A DNA stretch of 64,000 nucleotides, from NCBI GenBank assembly GCA_021234155.1, contig JAJEKV010000072.1, positions 5,747,676 to 5,811,675 of the forward strand, read 5' to 3'. The notes below the pieces were generated by a model. The model saw only the letters and a program-made list of their open reading frames with translations, had not been told where the DNA came from and did no database searches. Of this stretch, positions 47,060 through 58,640 are shown one piece after another. The translations under genes were made by a program, and so were the position numbers. The number at the start of each line of letters is the position of its first letter. The stretch's first letter is position 1. The stretch is from Isoetes taiwanensis. Lineage: Eukaryota > Streptophyta > Lycopodiopsida > Isoetales > Isoetaceae.

Positions 47060-49430
47060 AGCCTGATTTTATTTGATCAAAGTTAGTAACTAACTCACGA
47101 GTTTATCTAATCAAAGTATTATATAAAATATCGTACTTCTCTACTTCGGATGGTGCTCATGTTGTGTATAGAAAACTGGTTTTAATTGAAATGGAGATGT
47201 CTGCATTCATTGAAAAAACAAAAAATAAGCATTTTCAACATACTTACTAGAGCTGTAACTAAAATTGATCTCCATATTGCTGGTAGACAATATGTTCAAT
47301 AACCAAAGCGCAAACTTCAATGAGAAGGACAATTTAAGTTCATAAGAGCATCTTGTGGAAGTTGTTACTTGTATTCCAAGTCTACAAGCTGAAGAAAAAG
47401 CAGATGGACAATGGGCCCATCAAGGCGGGATGTTCTCAGGAGATGCAATGCTCTCATTCTCAAGCTACAGATTCACCTGTCAATCTTTAGGGGCACCATC
47501 GCCTGTGCTCCCACAAGATCGTAAAGCTGTTGCAGATTTCTGTGGATCTGTTAGATACCATACTAGAGTTGCAGATCTGAGCTTCAGATCAAATCTGTTC
47601 GACTTTGTTTTGCAATACCCCTGATGACCAATTTCTCCATGTTGCATGGTCCTATTCCCGGAATGGATAAGAGGTATGGTTCTTCCTATATATTGGTCTG
47701 TTCTCGTCTTCTTTTATCTGCCTTTGATACAAATTTCTCTGCTTCAATGCTTAGTGCTACACTGTCCCGTGCAGGATCAGCTTTTCCCTTGGAAGTCGAA
47801 GCATCAAGACTATCCAAACTTTCAAGCCATAGCAGGGAAAGAGGTAAGTCTTTTTGATCTAAAATATTTCAGATTTTGTGTTCATTTCATCTACAAAGAA
47901 ACCTCATTATTTTCTACCAAATGTTGTTGAATCGGTAACAACTACCCCAGATGCTAAAGAAGGAAGGAATTCATTCTAGATGGAATCAGAAGAGCTATAG
48001 CAGGAATGAGACTTCAAAGTTCTGCTTACATTCTTGCTCAGGCTTTTTGCAACGAGACAGCTGGGCTTTACCAAATCATTCTGCAGATGAACAGTCAACC
48101 TGATCAGTAACAAGGCATTTACCTTTTTTCTTGTCATGCACTAATAACACAATCAACTGTAACATCAAGATTCAGAATTTGAATGGAAATTCTGGCAATT
48201 TCAGAGCAAATGTGGAGATGCGTCACGGTGATCCCCAAGATGTGGATCCAGGATAATGCTCATTCATTTTATCAGAAATCAATAAAAATGAGACTCTCGG
48301 CATATTATCACATCCTTCATATTACCAACTTGCAAGCAAGATTGCATGGTCCAATTGGAGGATTGAAGGGCAACACGTTATGGCAAATAACCAACCATGC
48401 ATCTAAATAGGTCACAGGAAACATTACCAGATGCACAGAAGAAGCAGCCTTGAGGTGTTCGAATCCTTAAGACACTACCAGACGTTTGCTCTCCAAAGTC
48501 CAATCCTGCAAGAAGACAATGCAAGTCACCAATAAATGTCAATATAAAACTAATAAAAATGCATTTGCCGTGAGATTGCAAGAGGTGATCTTACCTAAGG
48601 GGTATTAAAGCTTAGTGAAGAAGTTGAAAAGCATGAATCTAAATTCTTTCTTTGAATAGTTGATCGAAATGAAAAATGGCCCGCTCCCTTCCTAGCTCTG
48701 AGTTAACCAATCAACCCATTCCTAGCTCTGAGTTAACCAATCAACCCATCTCGTGCCATACGAGAAGTCTTATCCCGCCATCACCGACCCCTCGTCGTAC
48801 GGATATGGTTTAAAAAACAAAATACCTTATTTTACTAGTACGTATACGACAAGTAAGACAAAAAAACCCCTTTTCGTCCACGCACGTAGTACATACGAAT
48901 TATATTAAGTGATACCCCCGGGCATTTGTGTTTATCTTTCTTGTATTTCAGGGAACAAAGGGAAGCAAAAGGTGTGATTGCCTAAAACAGTAGTTTGCTG
49001 ATCATAAACTGTAGCATTTGGTCATAAACAGTGGCATTTTGTTATCACCTTCACAGCAATTTTGTTATGGCAGAATGCTTCACATTTCTGTCCAAGACTA
49101 CAGTCACTTGCATGCTTAAAACATTTTGTTATGCTTAATAGCATGCTGATCTATCGAATTTGATATCGGATGCCAATCTATTTGTATTCAAGGTTATAAA
49201 GCAGCATGTCTTCTGCAGTCAAAGACAATGATAAACAAGTCTCTATCTTGGCATAATGCCTAATGAAGCTGAATCATACATTCCTGTATGATATTTCATG
49301 TTAACAAAATCTGAGGTGCAATTTTTGTGGATTTATCAAATTGCATGACCTTGTATTAACTGTCTAGATGATATACAACAAAGGCTTAAAAACTTTCGGA
49401 TGTTTTTTGGTCGTTTTTAATACTATCACA
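47060..49430. other. gene-poor sequence
   Basis: Upstream side of transposase copy 2. A perfect 30-bp tandem duplication (CCTAGCTCTGAGTTAACCAA...) lies at 48690-48750. ORFs at 47355-48600 have no recognised domain. Confidence 0.45.
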
Positions 49431-49503
49431 TTAGTCTTATCATACCAGGTCTCATGTTTCTCTTACTGACTTCTAAATTTGTTGTATGCACATATATACT
49501 GTT

Positions 49504-50436
49504 CAGGGTATTTTTTTAGTGGCCCCGGCGGGCCAGTTGGCCACACATTCACATATTTCGTAAAATAGTCGGCCACGCCTGAGTAGGATGCATTCTCACC
49601 ATGACCAAAGGGTGGTGGCCAGTTCAAAGTACCATTTAATTAAATTTACTTCATAAGTGGCCAATTTGATATTTGCCAAATCTTCAAACCCCTATGGCAT
49701 GGCCATTCCAAAATGTTATGTGCACTGGCAACTTGTTGTGGTGGCCACTTGAACCATGGAATAATTTTATATTTTAAGGGCTATGGCCAAGCTCTATATT
49801 GACCAAGTATAGGGACTTAATTTTGCCACTTGTAGGGGGTTGAAATCTATTTGAGTTTAGCCCTAAAATTCTAAAAGCATATCTAATAATGTAGTATTTT
49901 GTTTTTTTTTTCTCTCTCTCTCTCTCTCTTCGATTTGCAATTTACATCCCAAATTTGTTCTTCGTCATCTAGCTCGAATATGCTCATCATCACCCCAATT
50001 CAAATCAAGGTTAGTTTCCATTTACCAAGTGCCTGCATTATGGCTTTGGGTGAGATCTGTCCTACCAAATCCATTTGCGCTTCTGCCTAAATTCAACATG
50101 TTTAGAACATTCAAATGATCTTATAGTAATCTTAGTTAGAGAAGTGTAGCAATCTTAATTAGAGAAGTGTAGCATGTATTTGTATAGAACGTCATAGAAA
50201 CTAGATATCATCTTAGTGACGTGGCTATCATCTTTACATTTTTGATGTATGGATGTGGCCAATTCAAATTCTTGAAAAAAAAATAGTTTTATGATTTCGC
50301 CATTTAAGTTACAACCTTTTGCTATAATGATTTGGAAAAGGGCTAGACCAAACTACACTTATCAAATTATTTAAGGTAAGTAGTGGCCAATATTTTACGC
50401 CCCATCAAATATGTAAGGAGGTTAAAAAATACCCTG
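49504..50436. mobile_element. 933-bp hAT-type MITE
   Basis: The terminal inverted repeats are CAGGGTATTTTTT(T)A on the left and TAAAAAATACCCTG on the right. An identical 8-bp duplication ATACTGTT lies at 49496-49503 and 50437-50444. The CAGGG start and 8-bp duplication are the hAT signature. About ten TGGCCA/GTGGCCAATT motifs are spread through the interior, mostly near the ends, like hAT subterminal binding repeats. A (CT)n run lies at 49912-49929. There is no transposase. Confidence 0.88.
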
Positions 50437-50752
50437 ATACTGTTTTGTGTGTCTGGTCCACAATTAGTTATATCATGCCAATTATCATATTTCTTGTACT
50501 GACTTCTAATTTGTTGTATTTGCTAGATGGAAGTGCACATATAGCTGATAAAAAATCATTCTCATTCTCATTTTGCATGTTTTGGATTGTAAAAATTGGA
50601 CGACTTAAAGATCAGGGCGTTCAACTTGTTCTAAAAACCATTTTATATTCGAATATTTAAGCTTGTTTTACAAAAAAAGCAAGTGCAGACTGCAAGCTTG
50701 CCAACCAGTTTACAACCTTATAAAACACATTACAGCAAAAAGCTTGCAAGGT

Positions 50753-50856
50753 GATTATCCTCTGAGACTATATTCCTGCCTCTGCATTTGTATTTTGCTT
50801 TTTGGCTTGGAGTTTCAATAAAGTTTGTCGTCCATCAAAAAAAAAAAAAGAAAAAA
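50753..50856 (+). mobile_element. 104-bp truncated retrocopy (L1-type 3' end)
   Basis: A 13-bp duplication AAGCTTGCAAGGT (50740-50752 and 50857-50869) flanks a short unit ending GTTTGTCGTCCATC and an interrupted A tail. Target-primed insertion of a strongly 5'-truncated LINE or a SINE explains all of this. A related 3' end (ATTGTCGTCCTTC plus A tail) lies on the minus strand at 62606-62640. Confidence 0.75.
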
Positions 50857-51049
50857 AAGCTTGCAAGGTTTTTACAAATAGTTGCTTTACATTACAGCAA
50901 AAAGCACATTGCATGTTTAAGGATTTACACCTAAAAGCATTTACAGTACAGCCGAGAAGCAAAACATGAAGATTTCGAGAAAAACATGATATTTCATACT
51001 GAAGTTGAGATCAAAGCACTGTTTTCAGACTAAATATGAGATCATGACA

Positions 51050-51316
51050 CTAAAAGTGGTCGGGAGGGGGCATCTTCAAAACCACTCGAAGGTAAAGCCC
51101 ATCTGCTTCCATACTAATCTGCAAAAGACGCTTCTCAGCTGGATTTACCTGCTCAATCCACTGGTGCACCTTATCAGAGACTCTAGCTCCTTGTTCCACC
51201 AAGCGCTGCACCTCCAAGCACGAAAACTTAGCCGCAGAAGTCGTCTGCATGCCCGGATGGCTAGAGGAGGTCGATTCTCCCACAGGCTTCCTGGCAGTGT
51301 ATTTGATCCTTGCCAT
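51050..51316 (-). CDS. 88-codon ORF with histone H3-tail-like N terminus
   Basis: The start at 51316 gives MARIKYTARKPVGESTSSSH. Positions after Met match the H3 tail at A1, R2, K4, T6, A7, R8, K9 and G12. The rest is not a histone fold: Ser/Thr linker, then a helical, charged segment (LEVQRLVEQGARVSDKVHQW) ending PPPDHF. An upstream in-frame ATG (51337) would add seven residues; the internal start is chosen for the match. A GCAAATCGGAAGAGA-type repeat lies just upstream, in what would be the leader. Expression and function are unknown; it may be an element-encoded ORF. Confidence 0.4.
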   Translation of the reverse strand: MARIKYTARKPVGESTSSSHPGMQTTSAAKFSCLEVQRLVEQGARVSDKVHQWIEQVNPAEKRLLQISMEADGLYLRVVLKMPPPDHF

Positions 51317-51329
51317 ATTTCCTTTAAAC

Positions 51330-51411
51330 AAGAGCAAATCGGAAGAGAAGGCAAATCGAAAGAGAAGGCAAATCGGAAGAGCAAATCGGAAGAGAAGAGC
51401 AAATCGGAAGA
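51330..51411. repeat. tandem GCAAATCGGAAGAGA repeats
   Basis: Five or six copies of (GA)GCAAATCGGAAGAGAAG with variable spacing lie immediately upstream of the minus-strand ORF at 51050-51316. On the plus strand they read as Lys/Ser/Glu-rich text, probably not a protein. Confidence 0.8.
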
Positions 51412-51975
51412 GATCTGAGAGAAAGGAGATAAGGAATCAACTGAGAGAGAAATGAATCGACAAAGGTCCAATCAACCATCATTTAATGCCGTTATTTGCA
51501 TGTCTCAAAACTCGAGCCATGCAATAATACCTTTAATATCCAATATCTTTCTTATTTAACCTTATTTCAATCCTTCAATACCATATTTCTTTCCCTATAG
51601 TTCTCTAAGCTAGTTCTCATACATTATTCTAAGTTCTAAGATATTTTATTCTAATATCATTCTAATAGCATTCCAAGCTAGTTCTCAAGTCCAATGGTGT
51701 AATGGGAAAAACATTTCGATTATTCACCTCCTCTGTTGCATAGACCCCGTGATCCATGTGCCATGTTTACCCTGGAACGTGACCAATGTCCATGGGGATC
51801 CATGCAAGCATATGTGGCCTCTAAATGGAACCCTAGACCTATGTCCTCACAAAAGGTACAAAGTTGGAAAGGGATATAGGTTCTATACGTACAAAATTCA
51901 AATTCCTGACGTATAAAGTCAAAAAATACGTATTTTTTAATAAAATACGTATTTAAACCTCGCCGGCCGGAAAAA

Positions 51976-52236
51976 AAATTTTGCGTACGCGAAAGCTTTG
52001 CAATAGCGTACGCGAAAATTTCTTCGCATACGCGAAATACAAAGTTTTGCTTTGCAAAAGTACAAGTCTGACATTCGCGTACGCTAAAAGGTAAGTTTCG
52101 CGTACGCAAAAATTTGTTCGCGTACGTAAAGTAGACCATTTCGCGTACGCAAAAACGGCGCGGTGTTCGCGTACGCATTTCGGTACGCGAAAAAGTTTTC
52201 GCGTACGCGAAACTGAAGTTTTCACGTACGTGAAGT
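51976..52236. repeat. array of TTCGCGTACGCGAA-type palindromes
   Basis: About eleven near-copies of the palindrome (T)TCGCGTACGCGAA(A) occur in 260 bp, at irregular 15-35-bp spacing. Examples are GCGTACGCGAAAG, TTCGCGTACGCTAAAA, TTCGCGTACGCATTTC, TTTTCGCGTACGCGAAAC and TTTTCACGTACGTGAAG; the last has a compensated change on both sides. The region is CpG-dense in an AT-rich setting. GGCGCGGTGTT occurs at 52156 and again at 52252. Confidence 0.85.
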
Positions 52237-53628
52237 TTTTTTATATATATGCGGCGCGGTGTTTCAGTTTTTGTGCCGCAAAGAAGGTATTCTTCTGCGC
52301 CAAACCTTCCAACTTGCCCCCCAAAACTTTTTTTTTTTTGTTTTTCTTAGTTTTTAGACATTTTGTTGTTGTTTTTTTTATAGTTAGGCTAGGCAAGGTC
52401 CTCAGTTAGGCCATCGCCTGTTGCCCCCCTGTGTAAGGGGCGTGACGATGGTGAGTGCCTTGTTCTGTGGGATGAGCTTGGTCTATTTTAGAAAAAGAAT
52501 AAAAAAACTAGCAAGAGGCACACCAGAAGGCTTTAGGAAGGTAAGACGTTATCATCAAATGGTTTGTGATAAGTTTGTGGTTGTAAATAATTGTATTTTG
52601 TTGATGGCACAAATCACAATGTTATTTTAACATATTAAATTTTTCTCTTTCGCAGAAGGAACCAGTGGTTGTTGTAGCCATGTTGGGTGGATTGGTGCTT
52701 TTGAATGGTTTGTATTTATGTCTGGGGACATTTTTTTGTTTGGATTGTTTTTGTGTTGGTAAATCCTTTGCTTTAAGTTTCTTGTTTGGCCTATATACTT
52801 CTTCATAGTTGGTCTGCATGTTATCGAGTATATTGTAATTTGTTTTTATTCCTTTTCGCTTGTACCTAATTGAACATTTGGAATTTTGTTTTAGTTTTTT
52901 TTTAAACAATATCATTTGGAACTTTGACTCATGAAGATGGTCGATTATAAAATTGACAAACGGATAAGTGTTCAAGATGTGATATTTTCAGCTCGACTCT
53001 TAGAGACCTACATGAAAAAATATGGGGATCTTAGTAATATATATAAATATATATTGGTGCAGTGATTTATGTTATACTTTATTAAGACTTGGCTTTACCT
53101 GTCGGTTCGGGATCAGGGAAGAAGTCAAGATTCCCAAATAGTTCTAGGGCTAGCCGTTCATCTACTATGTATGTAAGTTTTTACGCTGTCATTGGGTTGT
53201 TGTCCTTGTGATTATTTTTCTATGCCTTCATTAAGTTTTCCATGATGCTTTGTGATGAGCGTTTGTTCAAAGATAGGCATTCTTGCACTGTTAGGTTGTA
53301 TCCGACATGTAGTATTGATGCTTGGTATGGAGAGATGCCCTCAGACACATCCTCTAGCAGTTTGTTTCATTGTTTCTTTGTTAAGGCATCATAGTTTGCT
53401 TCAACATTTGCCTTCTTGAGGATGTATTTTAAGATCCCTATTTGATTGGTGAGAAGAAGAATAAGAATTAGAGTCACTTCTAATGTTGCATAATAGACTA
53501 AGGGTTAAGAGTCTAATGTTGCATAATAGACTAAGGGTTTACCTTCAGCAGGTGCGTCATTGTATTCCATTTGAAATGTTTCTTTTTCTTCTTTTGCTGC
53601 TTTTGTAAACTCCTCTATCTCATTCCCA
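52237..53628. other. gene-poor sequence
   Basis: A polyT tract lies at 52329-52339. A 31-bp tandem duplication (TCTAATGTTGCATAATAGAC...) lies at 53479-53541. No supported gene. Confidence 0.45.
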
Positions 53629-53685
53629 TAGACCGATTGGTCTCCGTGGACGATAAAAGTACCTTCCTTCCTTCCTTCCTTCCTT
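53629..53685 (+). repeat. retroelement 3' end (copy B) with (CTTC)n tail
   Basis: A perfect stem-loop AGACC-GATT-GGTCT is followed by CCGTGGACGATAAAAGTAC and about six CTTC units. It has the same structure as the LINE 3' end at 23601-23659. No LINE coding sequence lies upstream, so the copy is severely truncated. Confidence 0.65.
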
Positions 53686-54110
53686 GATGTATTCCATGGG
53701 TTCCTTTCCGCATAGGTTTACGAATCGCATTGTTTGGCTAAATAATGTAATTGTGGAGGAATTTGTTGAATCTTTTGCTTTCTTATCATCCTGATGTTTC
53801 TTGATCTCTTCTAGAAATGATTTATAAAACTGCAAGATGGTATAAGATAATTACCTTTATTTGTTATGGTGCATTACTTTAGTATGTGTTATATTCTTGG
53901 AGTTGTACCATGCTTGTGGTTGGTCTTTTTCTTCCGGCACTTGATTCCGCTGTGTCTTTTCTCTTGGTGGTTTTATCTTTTGCCATTTGGTTGCTGGATT
54001 TTAAGTGGCATTGATCAAAATTTATGTGATTTTTAACAATTTGACTCTTATTTCTTATCAAATCAAATTTCTGTTATGTAATTATTTTAGCCTTGTGATG
54101 TTTTACCTTT

Positions 54111-54584
54111 TCAGTCCCATGAGAAGCTCTTATTCGGTTGGAAGTCTATAGTGCTTAGTGGTCTTACAATGCGCAATTGATCTTTTGATTTCACCCTCGA
54201 AAACATAACATATAGTAGGCCTGGTGAGAATGCTTTTCGGACAACAATGAGTGCCTTGTTATTGATTGTTGCGCCTTGGGACTTGTGGGCAGTCATTGCA
54301 TAGGCTAGGGCGATAGGGAACGTTTTTTTGTAAAACCTTTTTCCATTATGGTACTTGTATTGAATTTTTGATCGTCGTACTTCAATGTACCGTGATGTAT
54401 CGTTGATATTGCATATGATGTATCTCACTTGGTTGTTTATAGCAATGTCTATATAAGAAACTGTTCCTGTGGTGCCATTGGCAATTGAGGACGATACATC
54501 AATGTTTGTCGTTAGGATAATCTTGGATCCTACTGCTACATGGGGTATTTCATGGAAGCTTCTTTCTGATAGCCATGCATCCAA
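54111..54584 (-). pseudogene. PIF1/Helitron-type DNA helicase C-terminal fragment
   Basis: The 157-codon frame contains VGSKIILTTNIDVSSSIANG with NGTTGTV, then ALAYAMTAHKSQGATINNKA and FSPGLLYVMFSRVKSKDQLR. These are the late motifs of SF1 PIF1-like helicases, including the 'T.HKSQG.T' and 'Y.A.SR' blocks. The Walker A and B half is absent. In plants such fragments come mostly from Helitrons, though PIF1 genes are an alternative. No Rep domain or Helitron end was found. It ends in SFSWD without a clear native terminus. Confidence 0.8.
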
Positions 54585-57500
54585 CTCTGCTTCATCATCG
54601 ACATTTGTATCCGCAACTATTTCAAAATGTGAAAATTTGATGTGACAATTGCAGTAATGAATATATGATGCACATTCTGATGTTACATTTTATATTTATT
54701 CACTTCTTTGACCGTTTTCTTCAAAAAGATCAATGTCTTCCATTTCAGAACATGTACTTTCAAGAGTCCAAAATTAGACACCCCTACTTGCAGTGCATAA
54801 AAATTATTGAATTAAAGACAGTAATGACATGAAATTATAGTTTTAGCATAAATCAAACATCAAGTTGTATGGATTGAAGATGATAACAACTATTTCTAGA
54901 CAAGTTTATATAGAAGCGGACTATTGCAATCCACATTGGATGCCTTTTCTCGGCACGATGTTTGATCTTGTTTAAAAGAGAGATCCTAAGCAATGCATCA
55001 TTGTGGATACGATAGTGAAAAGGAAACAACTGTCTTCAGCAATGAAGCAAAATGCCAAGGCTTTTGATCTGCTAGTCAGAGTGGGTGCATCATGGTGGAT
55101 ATGATTGTGAAACGGAAACAACTATCTTCAACAATAAAGCAAAATGCCAAGGCTTTCGATCTGCTAGTAGAGTGTGAAGTGTCCTTAAGAAGAAGATGGG
55201 TCTTAAGTTGGCTAAGTTCAATTCCTGCAACTCATGGTGCAGCATCGAAATGGTTATGCAGTTCATTGAGAATGGGGCTGCAGAGGTCATCCATAGTGCC
55301 AGTAGCATTGTTAGACTGAAAAACGTATGCTACGAGGTGTGCTACAGGGTGTATTATTATTTGAAGACTTCATTTTTATGAGGATCTCTACATATTCAAG
55401 CTTTGCAGCAGTATTTTACTATGATGATTAGTTAATGTAATGATCAACGAGGCAGACAATTTGGATGCAAAGATGAGTTTAGAGTTTGTAAGATGGTTGT
55501 TGATGAGAGGCAGTGGAAAATTCAGCATATACAGAGCATGGCTATGGAAACAAGGCTCTTCAGCTTTATCATGACGTGCATTTAGAAGAGCACCCATGCA
55601 GGGACTTGCTGCAGAAAAGGGTATATCAATCAAATTACCCGACCGAGATATAATTTTAAGAATATCACACTTGTTCATTTGTGAGACAAATGCAAAAGGC
55701 CAGATTTTTTGGACGCCAGATATTCTCATGCAATGTCCTGATGACAACATACGAAAATTACCTCTACTGATGAGTTCAAAGTGTGCTTCAAAAAAAGTAA
55801 ACTACAATGACATGTAGATTGTACCTGTGTAGAGAGTGGCTATGGTCCTGGTCGATACCTATTTGAAAACTAACCAACATCAGGAAAAGAGATGCACAGA
55901 CAAAAGATCCCAGAAAACAGAAGAATACTTTTCAATATTTCGAGGAAAAAGTCCGTCTAGGCACAATGCCCACCTAATCGCATTGGGAGCTTCTATGTCT
56001 TCAATACATTGGTGAAGGTGTGCTGAAGAATCTCTGCTTGATGGTAACAGAGATAACAACGTCCAAAGAACAGGACTTTTCATGCCATAACTCCGGCAGA
56101 GGCTCAGCAAAGCAAACCAATTACCAGTAGAATAGACAAATCCAGCATGCATGCATTCACTTCAGCATGCATGTTTAATAGAATAGGTAGCCACATGTAG
56201 CAAGGCTTCAGTGCATGTATGCGCTACATATCCAACTCTAAACAATTGCTTCCATATGGTGTGTGCAGGAACCAAGTATAACATAGATTTCCATCTAAAC
56301 TTTAGATAACAATGAGCAGCATATTTTCAAAAAAAAAACAATGAGTTGTCCATCTGCATATAGATTCTCCAACATACGATCTTTCCTTGCTATGCGAGGC
56401 AGTTGTTCACATCTACGACGTGGTTTTATAAGGTGTCCTATTGGATGTCTGCTATAATTTGATGTTGACAAGGCATGCTAAGAGCATTCAGAACGTTGTT
56501 TAATTGATGCGGATGCAATGCCTTTACAAGCTGCCTTTGCATCTTCACATCAATGTGTTAAGCTACTGTGAATCAGGTAAAGTTGCTACATCTCACATCG
56601 CATTCTCTGTTCTCTGATTAGTCATGTACTTCTTAGAGCAGAATGTGCTACACTGCAGATTCTTAGGAAAAATCATGGCAATTTGAAGCGGCCCTCAGTT
56701 GGGATTCTTACAAGCAGTAAGGTTATGCATTCGGTACACATGAAAGACAATGACAGACAAGGAAAGCTCTGCCTTGAAGAGAGTGATTGACTTACCAGTA
56801 ACCAAGTTGAGAGTTTCACTAAGGATGCCAACTATTGTTCTTGATCTGAAGGAAGGGAACTCCCAACGCTTTGTAACAACAAACCAACGCTTTGTAACAA
56901 CAAATGCACAACAACCTGTTGTATTTGAAAAGGAAAGGAACAACATAAATCTTCAAGAACTTTTAAAAGATAACTTAGCATCATTTTTAGAGCATAACAC
57001 AACGGGTGATTGTCTAGAATTCTATTACCGCAGTAAAAAAACCCAAGGACTTTGAGAAGTTAAGCCGGAGGATGCTTACCTAGCTGGAAATTGTAGCAGG
57101 TTCAAAGATCTCTCTCAAATCGGCCCTTTTACATACTAGATATGTCTGCCAAATTGGAAAGCGGCCCATCCTCGTCAGGTTTAGAACCCAATACCAATAA
57201 ATTAGAATAAAATAGCTTTACGTAAAATGAGAACAAGTACCTGACTGCCGCATTTCTTCAAAGCTTCAGAACTCGCAATATATGTGTCAAGGAAAAGGAA
57301 GCAAAGGGATCCTAAGGGACGCATATATCTCCAAACGGTTTTTCTGGGCCGTCTATGGAGATCAGAAATTACCGACAGTTTGCAACAATCAAGGCATAGT
57401 TTCCGATTCCAAGCACAAATTCCTTGACGTACACGGCTCACGTTCTCTGTTCTCTGTAAGTATTGCATCCAGATTAACGTCAACAAAGCATGAAGTTCAA

Positions 57501-58640
57501 GATAGAAGAAACTCTCACGGCTAACCTAAGATAGAAGAAACTCTAACAAAGCATAAAGTTCAAGATAGAAGATTGCCATACCTTAACGGCGGGAGGGATC
57601 TGCAGCCGAATCGGAGGGAGCAATAGAGGTTTATGCTAGCACGAGCGATCTGGAGGGTGCACTAGCATATCCGTTATTGGCCTCCATTGCCTATTTTCCT
57701 GCCATTTTCTAATTTCTGCAACCGTGGATATGGAAGATTCGAGATCGAACGGAGAAGCCTAAGTCCACATCATTTTTTGCTGATCTGGAAATTACACGTG
57801 GATAGGCTAGAATTTGAGGAAAGGCTGTAGGCCCGGTAGGGCTGGTGTGCTAATAAAAAAAAACAATAATTCAAGACAAATAATAATTCAAGACCAAAAA
57901 AAAAAAAAAAAAAAAAAAAAACAAAACAAAACAAAAAAATATCAAATTTTGTTGCCTTCCCTTTGAAAGGACAACTTTAGTATTAATTAGGTTTAGTGCC
58001 TTAGGGTTTCGTGTTGCCAAGAGCGTAGGCATGCCCCTTGCTTGGTATTGTTGCATTTATTTGCGCCATGCCGAGGGTGGGTGGCAACGCTGAAGTTTAA
58101 GGCAACTAGGGTCTCCCTCTTTAAGAAGTATAACCCTCGCCTGCCGCTGTTGGCTTTGGTCACGCGGTATCCAAAGGTGTGCGTTGTACTCTTATTGAGG
58201 GTTACGAGAATGTTTTACTAATTTATATCCTAGTTTCTGATGGTGTTGTTGATGAAAGCCCGACACCAGTATAGGAACTGGCGTATGTTTTAGTAAGTAT
58301 TCGATTGGTCTCGTCTTTCGAAAAAGCGCGACCTGGGACAAGTGCAATGCATTTTAAACTTGCTAGCCTCGTGATTTTGGCGATGAGTCGGGCTATAGAT
58401 CATAAATCGTGTTTTGGTCATTTCATGTGTTACCCCATCCTTGGCCTTGCACATACATACTTATGAACCAATTAAAATTTATTAGTAATAGGATAAAATG
58501 TTAGGGTCTTAGCGTAGTAGCTTAAAATTAGCATTTTGTTTTGGTTAAAGAAATTGATTTACCGTCATTTGCGTGACTTGTAGGTGTTGCTGTTGTCATT
58601 TGCGTATTGTCGTGGAGTCGCATTTTGCTAGCTAGCTAGA
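54585..58640. other. gene-poor sequence with small duplications
   Basis: A direct duplication of about 85 bp lies at 55009-55082 and 55095-55165 (GTGAAA.GGAAACAACT.TCTTCA...CAAAATGCCAAGGCTTT). A 21-bp perfect duplication (CCAACGCTTTGTAACAACAAA) lies at 56862-56902, inside a 101-codon plus ORF of unknown nature (56750-57055). A long A tract lies at 57896-57921, followed by CAAAA units. Confidence 0.5.

Noticed and set aside
51720-52225. Long minus ORFs with repeated FAYA/RVRE text as repeat proteins
   Set aside because: The peptide repeats are a by-product of the GCGTACGC palindrome array read in different frames.
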